Assembly: GCA_902651635.1 (NCBI GenBank)
Contig: CACRSC010000033.1
Span: forward strand, 62,001-126,000
Direction of reading: 5' to 3'
Source: Mastigamoeba balamuthi
Taxonomy: Eukaryota; Evosea; Mastigamoebida; Mastigamoebidae
Length of the DNA: 64,000 bases
The translations under genes were made by a program, and so were the position numbers. The notes below the pieces were generated by a model that saw nothing but the letters and a program-made list of their open reading frames with translations, had not been told where the DNA came from and did no database searches. Positions 56,823 to 64,000 of the stretch are shown in pieces (positions within the stretch are counted from its first letter, which is position 1; each line of letters begins with the position of its first letter).

Positions 56823-57466
56823 GGGGGGCAGGCAAGGGGAGGAGCACAGAATATCTGTATTTTCGGATGCGGAAGAAGCAGCAGATACTGGGGTGGCGAC
56901 GAAAACACAACAAATAAAAAAGTGAAGGAAAAGTGCGAAGGATTGCCGAAGGGCGTAGCCTTTTTAGTGATGTGGTGTGTGGTGTGGGGGCTGTCGGGTG
57001 TGGTTCGAGCCCACACCGGCGCACCCGTGACGAGCCAAACCCGAGTCCCAATGCGGTGCGGAAAACAAACTTCTGCCGTACCCGAACTTCTGGGCCAGGC
57101 CAGGCCAGAGAGCTGCCAGACGAGCAAGCCCCAAGCGCCCAACACGCTGCCAAGAGCATGCAGCGAGTCCCCTCAATGGGCGCAACACTCGAGACAATTG
57201 CTTCAAGCATTCAGGGCCTCACTCTCTGCGCCTGGCACGCTGATTCCTGGTCTTGACTGTCTTCAGGGGCCACATTGAGCCGCCGCGAGTGGCCGCTTGA
57301 CGGCACGCCAGGTAATCGGGCCCCGTCCAAGGCCACGCGACTGATCCAGGCAGCAGCTGCTTGTTCGGCGACTGGCAGAGACTGGCCAACGAGCAGAAAG
57401 CCACCGCATGCAAACAGGAAACACCAGAAGCGAAGCTTTTTGTGATTTGCTTTGCGGGACGGGGGC
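56823..57466. other. Intergenic
   Basis: No supported gene. Contains an isolated T-arm-like hairpin at 56999-57015 (stem TGTGG/CCACA, loop TTCGAGC), discussed under findings. Confidence 0.45.
56850..56855. promoter_or_regulatory. AATATC motif
   Basis: Lies 28 nt upstream of the F-BAR/RhoGAP start at 56822. Confidence 0.4.
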
Positions 57467-58023
57467 CTAAGAGCGGAAGTTGGGGTGCCCGCGGACCAGC
57501 CTCTGGACGGCGGCGGAGAAGAGGTCGCAGTTGATGGTGTCGCCAGCGGGGTTGTACAGCGGGTTCTTGGCGACGTAGTCCACAAAGTCGGTCTGGTACA
57601 GCGTGCAGAGCGCCCCGTTCATGTCGGGCGCCTGGGGGTCCGTCATCAGCACGAACCGCATGCCCGTGGCCGCCTCGTAGACGTGCAGCTTGTACGCGCC
57701 CGTCCGGTAGCAGTGCAGTTCGGTTTTGTCGTTGGGGTCCCTGCGCTGATGTCACACAAGGAATTCCCGATATTTGGGTGACGCACTGCTCGACGGCGAT
57801 CTTGACGCAGAACTGCTTGAGCGAGTAGAGCATGCCCGAGATGAGCTTGTGCCTCGCTGCGAGCTTCTCGGGGTCCGAGGGCTCCGGTCTGGCCGACGGC
57901 GGGCGGGGGCGCGGGAGATTCAGGCAACGGCAGGGTGGGGACGCCAGGTGAGGGGCACCTGTTCCACTCGCAGTAGTACACGCAGGAGAACTTGCGGTTG
58001 AACACGTACAGCGCGTAGATCAT
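57467..58023 (-). CDS. TRAPPC1: TRAPP complex subunit 1 (Bet5)
   Basis: Predicted 146 aa, against 145 in human. Exons 58023-57959, 57888-57787 and 57740-57467. A longin-type fold is visible: MIYALYVFNRKFSCVYYCEW, KLISGMLYSLKQFCVKIAVE, ELHCYRTGAYKLHVYEAATG, MRFVLMTDP and the closing VDYVAKNPLYNPAGDTI with LFSAAVQRLVRGHPNF. TRAPPC1 is part of the core that acts as exchange factor for Rab1/Ypt1 in ER-Golgi traffic, the pathway also served by the beta-COP gene of this window. It is divergent from UTP23, with 115 nt between start codons. Confidence 0.95.
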
Positions 58024-58058
58024 TCCCAAGCCCGCGCCCGCGCGATGCGAACAGCCAA

Positions 58059-58066
58059 GATATTTT
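58059..58066. promoter_or_regulatory. GATATTTT motif, divergent promoter of TRAPPC1 and UTP23
   Basis: Lies 36 nt upstream of TRAPPC1 and about 73 nt upstream of UTP23 in the short shared promoter. Confidence 0.4.
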
Positions 58067-58138
58067 GTCAGCGGAGATACAGGTATCTCTGGCGGCGGAT
58101 CCTTCTCTCTCAGCACACAGCTAAGGACACCACCGAAA

Positions 58139-59178
58139 ATGCGCGTCGTCAGGCAGAAGAAGGCACGCAAGGCCATCACGTTCTACCGCATGAACTACCG
58201 CATGGAGGAGCCCTACAGGGTCCTCGGTACCGCCTGCCTCCCCTCCCCCCGTCCCAGCCCCGTTGTGCCGCTGCCTCTGACGTGCTCGACCGCCGCCCAG
58301 TCGACCCGCTCCTGCTGCGCGTCGCGGTCGAGAAGAAGATCCTGCTGCGCGAGCACCTGCCCAAGGTCCTGCAGGGGCGCGCGTACCCGTGCCTGACCAA
58401 GTGCTGCTTCGCGTGGATGAAGTCGCAGGGCGGCGACGACTACGACGGCGCGTCGCTGGTCGCCAAGCGCATGGAGCGCGTCGACTGCGGCCACACGCCG
58501 TCGCTCTCGCCCGACGAGTGCATCCGCTCGATGCTGGAGCCGCAGACCCGCGGCGAGCTGCACGCCACGGGCCACAAGTACTGCGTCGCCGTGCAGGGCA
58601 GGAAGCTCCGGGACACTGTGTCGCAGACGATCGCCGGCGTCCCCGTCGTCAGCTTCCTGCTGCGCCCCGCGGCCGGCAGCCAGGACACAGACCCCGTCGC
58701 GCGCGCCACCGCCCTGGCACTGCTGCCCCCTTCGGACTTCTGCGTGGCCGACTCGGAGCGTGTGCGTTGCTGCCGCTGCACTGCATGTGCTTCAGAGTGT
58801 GTTCTCACTGGGCTGTCTGTGCAGAGGCTGGCGGCGAGGCTGGGCTACACGGCGCCTGCGGGCTCCACGAGCGGCGCGAGCTTCAAGACCAAGAAGGAGC
58901 AGAAGAAGGAGAAGGGGGAGCAGGGCGGCGCTGGCAAGGCCAAGAAGGCGAAGGCGAAGGCCAAGCCCAAGCCCAAGGCAAAGCCCAAGGCCAAGAAGAC
59001 CGTAGCACCTGCCAAGGAGTCGAAGAAGAGGGCCCGCGAGGAGACACAGGATAAGGCGGCCAAGCCTGCCGCGGCACAGGACAAGCCCCCTGCTGACCCC
59101 GCTGGCGCCGAGGCACGCCCGCCGGCCAAGAAGAGGGCCAGAGGCCACAAGAAGAACACCAAGACCACCGCTCAGTAA
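58139..59178 (+). CDS. UTP23: rRNA-processing protein UTP23
   Basis: Predicted 300 aa from exons 58139-58226, 58301-58761 and 58825-59178. The start MRVVRQKKARKAITFYRMNY and EEPYRVL|VDPLLLRVAVEKKI match UTP23, a PIN-domain-fold protein of the small-subunit processome; the family is related to Fcf1. Other matches are LREHLPKVLQG, CLTKCCFAWM, GHKYCVAVQGRKLRDTVSQ and IAGVPVVSFLL. The C-terminal 90 residues are a Lys/Ala/Pro-rich nucleolar-type tail. It acts in early 18S rRNA maturation through snR30/U17 release. The second intron (58762-58824) is in frame. Confidence 0.92.
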
Positions 59179-59290
59179 ACACGAGAAGATTCCGCGAGAT
59201 TGCCAAGATGACATCATTACCTGTTGAGATTCTCCTATCTCTCTCGGTTGATTCGGCAAAGGCAGTTTTGGTGAAGCCGCAGAGCCGAGA

Positions 59291-59820
59291 ATGGGGTCGT
59301 CGCAGCGCAGGAAGAAGACGCACCACGCGCACAAGGGCAACGTGGGCACGCGCAAGGAGTTCGCGACCAAGCACCGCACGCGCGACTTTGACCAGGTGCA
59401 CGAGGACTTCAACACCGAGAGCAAGCGCGAGGCCCTCGAGAACCAGCCCGTCGACCCCGACCTGCCCGGCAGCGCGCAGTTCTACTGCGTCCCGTGCGCC
59501 CGCTACTTCATCAACGCCGAGACCCTCAAGAAGCACACGCTCTCCGGCCCCCACAAGGCCATGTGCGGGCTCCCGCTCTCCCTCAACTCCGCTGCTCGGG
59601 GTTCACTCTCTTTTGGGCGTGCCCTCAATTGATTGACTGGCAATTGGCGATTGGCTGGGTCAGGATGAGGAGGCTGCAGAAGGACAGGCCGTGGACCACC
59701 GAGGACGCCAAGATCATCAAGACTGACAACGGGAAGCCTCTCGGCCGCAAGCCTGTCATCGTTCCGCTCGACGCGCCCGAGGGCGCGGGTGCGGCTCCTG
59801 CCGGGCCCATGGCGTTCTGA
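59291..59820 (+). CDS. ZNF593/Bud20-type C2H2 zinc finger protein
   Basis: Predicted 142 aa from exons 59291-59562 and 59664-59820. The basic N terminus (SSQRRKKTHHAHKGNVGTRK), then TRDFDQVHEDF and the C2H2 finger YCVPCARYFINAETLKKHTL with the second His in GPHKAM, are diagnostic of the ZNF593/Bud20 family. Bud20 is a shuttling factor for nuclear export of pre-60S ribosomal subunits. The C terminus (RLQKDRPWTTEDAKII) is shorter than in some relatives. It follows UTP23 on the same strand after 112 nt, so two ribosome-biogenesis genes are neighbours. Confidence 0.9.
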
Positions 59821-60126
59821 TCGGCCAGTCCTCACCACACAAATAACGGACTCTTCGTACCCACGTATTCGTCTCTCCGATGCAATCCGTCCTCGTCTTT
59901 TGTGTCTTTGACCCGATGGTTATGCCCAATTTGTCTTTAAAATACTTAATCGGCTTCAAAATCGGGGAGAGTACAGAGGTTTTGCGACAGATGAGACGGA
60001 TTGAAATATGATCTGGAACCGAGAATTTGAGAGCAGGAACAGTCCCCGAAACGGCGGTTGTTCGAAATGCCTTCCACGTTCGGTTGTCAAGGGTGCAAGG
60101 GTCATGTCAGGTCGCGGCAGTGGAGC

Positions 60127-61926
60127 TCACGACAGGAGCTTGGTGGCCCTCTCGAACAGGCTGTCCACCACGTGGTTGAGGTTCTGGATCGTATCCAGCG
60201 ACAGCGGGTACGTTTTCTGCGGTGTTTTGCAACCCGAGACAAAACGTCAGCGCACCAAGAGACGCGAGAGATACCCCGCCAACAGAAAGAGAGCCGCACG
60301 TCGTTCGGGGGGTCGTCAAAGAGCACGAGGGTGCCCGCGCCCTGGTCGAGGATGCCCTCGATCTTCTTGTCCAGGATCATGAGCGAGAGCCTCGTCTCGA
60401 CGTCGTCCCGGGGCAGCTTGATCAGCGACGCCACGTGGTCGATCTCGACGCGCGAGTACGGCTCGATGATGCGGCAGAGGTTCTGCTCGAGCAGCTTGTC
60501 GTTGAGCTCGTCGAGGTGCTTGCCCACGACGCTGTCCTCCACAATCTCTGCGACCCCGTGCCCCCCAGTCTCAGTGCCAGGAAACGCGAGGGTCACACGC
60601 ACGCTTGTAGTACTTGACCCGCAGGTCCCTGAGCGCGTGCACGTTGCGCTCCTTGTGCGCGCGCGCGATCTCGCACATCGCCTTGATCTCGGGCTCCTCC
60701 ACGAACCTCTGCGCCGACTTGCCGCTCACGATTCCCGCCACCTCGTCCGGCTGCGTCAACAAAGCGGAATCGCCACCACCGAGCGTGAGAAACAACAGCA
60801 GCACGGGCCAGGAGCGGGTGGGTCCCCTCCCCTCCCCCCGTCGTCGTCAAGGGCGAGCGCCGTGCTGCGCACGTTGTTCGACATGATCTTGGTCAGCAGC
60901 ATGTACTTGAGCGCCGCGGCAGCGAGGCGGTACGTGGGGTCCGAGGCGTTGGCGTTGGCCGGCGTGATCTGCTGGTACGCCTCAAACGCCTCGAAGAGGT
61001 ACGAGTGCGCCGTGCGGAAGTCGCGCTCGTCGGCGCTGACGACGCCCGACTGCAGGTCGAGCTCGGCCTGCTGCATGGGCGGGCAGTAAATCGCGTTGGC
61101 GCACGCGCGGGCGCCCGTGAGCGCGGCCTTGGCGCGGGCGATGTTGCGCATCGCGCGGTGCACGCGCGACTCGAGGAGGTGGAGCTCCAGCAGCAGCGGC
61201 TTGTCGTCGAGCCTCTTGACCTCGCGCAGCAGCGCCGTGACGCCGCCGAGCGCCTTGCCGTAGTCGCTCGTCTGGAGGTACAGGCTGTTGAGCTTCAGCT
61301 GCAGGCGCTGGCGCAGGTACGAGCGGTTCGTCTCCTTGGCCCACTCGATGCTCTCGGTGCACAGCGCGATCTGGCGCGCCTCCGAGCCCGCGATCGTGCC
61401 GACCTTGTCCAGCAGCATCCTCACTGCGCCGCCAGCCCCCCTCCGTTGTTGAGGCCCGGCCCCCCAGCCTCAGGCCTCCCCCAACACCTCCCACCACTCC
61501 CCCTACACGCTGGCGTACCGATCTTGGCAGTGCGCGCCTTGGCGATGAGCTGGAAGAACGGCCTCACGCGCTTCAGCAGGTCGGCGAGAGCGTCGGCGTT
61601 GCTGGCGGGGGGGAAGTATGTGTGGCACGTCAACAACTGCGCGCCGTATTGCGCGCAAAACGCGACAAAGGCGAAAGGCGCGGGATGAGGGAGGGAGGGG
61701 AGGGATACCCGACGGCGGCGTAGAGGTCGGCGAGCTTGTAGATGGCGGCCTCCTTGCTGTCGCGCGAGTCGTCGCCGGGGCGCGCGAGAATGGCCTCGAG
61801 GGCCGCGATGGCCTGGGGAGTGGGCAGCGCAGCGGCGCTAACGACCTCGGCCGGGATTGCGGGGCCACCTGCGCGGCCCTGCTGCGCGGAGGGACGAGCC
61901 TCCACAACGCCTTCCATCTGGGACAT
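60127..61926 (-). CDS. PSMD11: 26S proteasome regulatory subunit Rpn6
   Basis: Predicted 445 aa from exons 61926-61709, 61601-61519, 61423-60873, 60750-60603, 60547-60300 and 60216-60127. Matches run the whole length: IALCTESIEWAKETNRSYLR, KLNSLYLQTSDYGKAL, KRLDDKPLLLELHLLESRVH, ARACANAIYCPP, LKYMLLTKIM, then the PCI domain (LEQNLCRIIEPYSRVEIDHV, ASLIKLPRDDVETRLSLMIL, GILDQGAGTLVLFDDPP) and the C-terminal helix IQNLNHVVDSLFERATKLL. Rpn6 is a lid subunit that clamps the 19S lid to the 20S core. The N terminus (Ala/Pro-rich) is unlike relatives. No AATATC motif is seen upstream. Confidence 0.96.
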
Positions 61927-62027
61927 CGCCTCGGCGGGGGTCGCTTGTTATCCCGAAAATTAAAAACAACAACACGCCCGTGCACGTTGGCAATCTTGTG
62001 CGCGCTCAGATTTCTGCCGCTGAGAAT

Positions 62028-62032
62028 AAAAA
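62028..62032 (-). terminator. Pol III T5 terminator of tRNA-Val
   Basis: Five T residues on the minus strand directly after the tRNA discriminator base. Confidence 0.7.
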
Positions 62033-62104
62033 TGGTCCCACCAGGTATTGATCCTGGAACCCTCGACACGTCAAGTCGATGTGATGCCACTACACCATGA
62101 GACC
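62033..62104 (-). tRNA. tRNA-Val, anticodon GAC
   Basis: A 72-nt cloverleaf on the minus strand with no intron. Acceptor strands GGTCTCA and TGGGACC pair over 7 bp. The D arm GTGTAGTGGCATCAC resembles eukaryotic tRNA-Val. The anticodon stem is TCGAC/GTCGA with loop TTGACGT, so the anticodon reads GAC. The variable region is 5 nt. The T stem is CCAGG/CCTGG with loop ATCAATA, where position 54 is A instead of T. The discriminator is A and a T5 terminator follows. GAC is unusual for a eukaryotic valine tRNA, where AAC is the norm. One D-stem pair is a T-T mismatch. Confidence 0.8.
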
Positions 62105-62420
62105 ATTTCATATCCTTCAATTCTTCTTTGTGTGCCCGGAGAAGATGTGAGGATCGGACTCAACTGTCTTGCGCGGACTGCGCCGCTCCAGGACTGCCTG
62201 TTGTGTCTCCAGTGCTACCTTCGTCTCCGAGCACTCTCCTTTCCTTTCTGATTTTCACTGGGACCCATAAAGGGGTTTCCTTCTTCCCGACTCTGTTAAT
62301 TGAAAGGGCCGGAAACAGGTGATGCTTAATTAGGGATGCTCTAATGATGAGTGCACGCATCGGACGGCCGGTGCTTGGGGGGTCCTGCGTCTTCTCGTGG
62401 AGATGTGGGCTCACCAGGCA
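62105..62420. other. Intergenic between the two tRNA loci
   Basis: No gene supported. A C-box-like TGATGA occurs near 62344, but without a convincing terminal stem. Confidence 0.45.
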
Positions 62421-62526
62421 TCGGCTGATATGGGACGTGTAGGTTCGATTCCTACAAATTCCAAACGCAAAAGGGATTTTGGCCGAATGGTTAAGGCGCT
62501 GGTCTAAGGAACCAGTGTCCCGCCGA
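62421..62526 (+). tRNA. Circularly permuted tRNA-Leu gene, anticodon AAG
   Basis: The 3' half comes first: variable-arm strand GGGAC (62432-62436), T stem GTAGG/CCTAC (62439-62443, 62451-62455) with loop TTCGATT, acceptor strand AAATTCC (62456-62462) and discriminator A (62463). Nine nucleotides later the 5' half begins: acceptor GGGATTT (62473-62479), TG, D stem GCC/GGC with loop GAATGGTTAA, anticodon stem CTGGT/ACCAG (62499-62503, 62511-62515) with loop CTAAGGA, then variable-arm strand GTCCC (62517-62521). The acceptor pairs 7/7 with one G-U, and the variable arm pairs 5/5. Flanks 62522-62526 (GCCGA) and 62421-62425 (TCGGC) extend that helix past a 6-nt bulge (TGATAT), as expected for a splicing-endonuclease substrate. 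The B box precedes the A box. No missing half is found in the usual position on either side. Confidence 0.85.
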
Positions 62527-62570
62527 CCACCACACGCTGGTGGAGGATGCACTGTCTCATACCATCCCGC

Positions 62571-62577
62571 TTTTTTT
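62571..62577 (+). terminator. Pol III T7 terminator of permuted tRNA-Leu
   Basis: Seven T residues 50 nt after the 5' half, following a hairpin (CCACCA/TGGTGG, 62527-62543). It marks the end of a single transcript that carries both tRNA halves. Confidence 0.7.
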
Positions 62578-62658
62578 GTTAAGCACATACATGCGTGGAC
62601 GGCGAAAAAGGAGCGAACGTCTCTCTTGGAATCAATGAGATGTGTCTGATGAGGGTTG

Positions 62659-63644
62659 TCACGGGGACGACGGCGGGACAGGAGAATCCCTGGGCGAGCG
62701 TCGACGCCTGTACGTGAACAGGGGCACGAGCACGTCGATACCGTGCGTCTTGACGACCCAGTCGATGCTCTTCTCCTGATCCAGCGCCTCTCCCTGGTAG
62801 AGCACCTCGATCTGCTCGTTGAAAGCGCGGTGTTAGCAACCGTGCTGCAGAGGGGGCCGAGCGGCACACCTGGTCGAGAGGGAGCGTGGGCCCCAGCCGC
62901 AGCTCGGTCCTGAGGTACTTCTTCAGGACCGACACGGGCGCGTGGCGCGTTGTTTTAACAAAGGGCATCGGGAGCGGGGCCACGGGCGCGTCCTTCTCGG
63001 GCTGCAGCTCGATCGTGGCGCTGTCGGGGTACGCCCTGCCCTCGCGCAGCTGCACGACGGTCGGCTTGCGGTGGTGCCTGCGCGCCGGCTCCTCGTCGTC
63101 CTTGAGCGACCGCGAGGCCCCGCGCACGCTGGCGGGCGCCGTGCTCGACGACGGCCTCTGCGCCCCGCTCGTGCGGTAGTACTCCTCCTCGGCCGCCTTG
63201 TCCGCGGCCTCGAGGTTCGGCAGCACGTGGTCGACGATCGACTGCATCGTGCGGTCCTGCCTGGTGGTGGGGTGGCGTGCGCGTGGCGCGGCGTCAGCGG
63301 GCATGCGTGCGACGGCGCCGAGGGAAAAGGAACCTGAGGTACGAAAGAGGGCTCGGGCGCAGCACGACGCCGCACACGGGGCACGCGTGGTTGTCCTCGT
63401 CGTCAAAGTACGTGAACACGCACGTCTTGCAGACTGGCGGGGCGGGAGGGAGGGAAGGGGGGAGAGACAGTGCGTGAGAGGGGGCAAAGAGACCCCCCGA
63501 GATCCCAGGAAGTGCCCTCGGCGGACATGTGTGCAGGCACTCGGCGATCGTGTGCGCGTCCCGGAGGTAGCCCTTGCACAGCGGGCACGACAGCGCCTCG
63601 TTGAGCATGCGGACGGGGAACGTCAGCTGACGTGGCCACGTCAT
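62659..63644 (-). CDS. Polycomb group RING finger-like protein (RING + RAWUL)
   Basis: Predicted 254 aa from exons 63644-63527, 63433-63334, 63260-62870 and 62814-62659. The RING is complete: CPLCKGYLRDAHTIAECLHT|FCKTCVFTYF and ACPVCGVVL, with the HTFC-x2-C pattern of the PCGF/RING1 family. DRTMQSIVDHVLPNLEAADK follows, matching the segment after the RING in PCGF proteins. The C-terminal ubiquitin-like RAWUL fold is visible (VSVLKKYLRTELRLGPTLPL, QIEVLYQGEALDQEKSIDWV, DVLVPLFTYR). PCGF proteins pair with RING1 as E3 ligases for histone H2A; that partner is not in the window. The linker carries an Arg/His-rich patch. Two AG acceptors are possible for the last exon, one codon apart. GATATTTT lies about 197 nt upstream. 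Confidence 0.9.
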
Positions 63645-64000
63645 GTCATACGCGCCACCACGCGTGTCGGACGAATCCCAGCGGCGCAGCGGGTCAGGTG
63701 CAAAAAAGGCGGGTTTCGTTTGTGAGTTCCATAAAATGTGCAGAGACGAAATATGCGTACCTGCGACCCATTAATTACGGGGCGCAGGGTTTCGGAAGGT
63801 GCAGGAGAAGTGGCGGCAGCTTCCATCTGTTTAAAGCGCTGATATTTTTATTTTTGGGGCCAACGACAAAATCTCCTTGTCCAGATCTATCAGGGCGGAT
63901 CCGATCCCTCCTTAATGTTGATTCCAAGATTTCCGTACGTCTCTAGGACCGGCAGAGTGCGCCCTGGCGCAGACGGGCCCGATGGCCCCGCTCACACTCG
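63645..64000. other. Upstream flank of the RING gene
   Basis: No gene seen. GATATTTTT at 63841-63849 and AAATAT near 63750; probable promoter region. Confidence 0.45.

Noticed and set aside
62343-62427. Possible C/D box snoRNA (TGATGA ... CTGA)
   Set aside because: Box spacing is plausible, but no terminal stem pairs and the CTGA overlaps the flank of the permuted tRNA.
62437-62515. Two separate broken tRNAs instead of one permuted gene
   Set aside because: Both the acceptor strands and the variable-arm strands of the two pieces are complementary, and no other partner halves exist nearby; chance decay would not keep both pairings.

Overview
The window is nuclear DNA of a GC-rich, gene-dense eukaryote. 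It holds 27 protein-coding loci and two tRNA loci in 64 kb, on both strands. Most genes have several exons with short introns, mostly about 45-100 nt. Exon limits below come from reading splice sites against conserved protein motifs and checking that phases add up. The gene set (COPI, TRAPP, 26S proteasome, EDEM, diaphanous-type formin, F-BAR/RhoGAP, PLAC8, Polycomb-type RING) fits a free-living amoeboid protist. Amoebozoa, possibly Archamoebae, is my best guess; this is inference and not shown by any one gene. I saw no retroelement, DNA transposon, virus-like element or CRISPR array.

Layout. 1-10.4 kb: a cut-off Cys-rich surface protein, a PH-kelch protein, a PLAC8 protein and a tandem pair of acid lipases. 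10.5-26.1 kb: beta-COP, a 1,698-aa ankyrin protein, an auxin-efflux-type transporter, an EDEM mannosidase with a PA domain and a ZZ-ZZ-acetyltransferase. 26.4-36.9 kb: a calmodulin-like light chain, a one-helix membrane protein with a repeated Cys module and two more Cys-rich surface proteins that share a 0.9-kb near-identical block. 37.9-49.1 kb: a Pro-rich protein, an LRR protein like STK11IP, a small zinc-binding protein, a charged PH protein and a metallo-beta-lactamase hydrolase. 49.2-56.8 kb: a formin and an F-BAR/RhoGAP protein, both actin and membrane regulators. 57.4-63.7 kb: TRAPPC1, UTP23, a ZNF593/Bud20-type zinc finger, proteasome Rpn6, two tRNA loci and a Polycomb-type RING protein.

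The most unusual item is at 62.42-62.58 kb. The 3' half of a tRNA-Leu(AAG) (variable-arm strand, T arm, 3' acceptor strand) lies upstream of its 5' half (5' acceptor strand, D arm, anticodon arm), with 9 nt between them. The acceptor strands pair over 7 bp, the variable-arm strands over 5 bp and the outer flanks over 5 bp, and a T7 run follows. This is the layout of a circularly permuted tRNA gene.

Other recurring signals are several GC-AG introns, one of them kept in both lipase genes, and an AAATATC/GATATTT motif upstream of many start codons.
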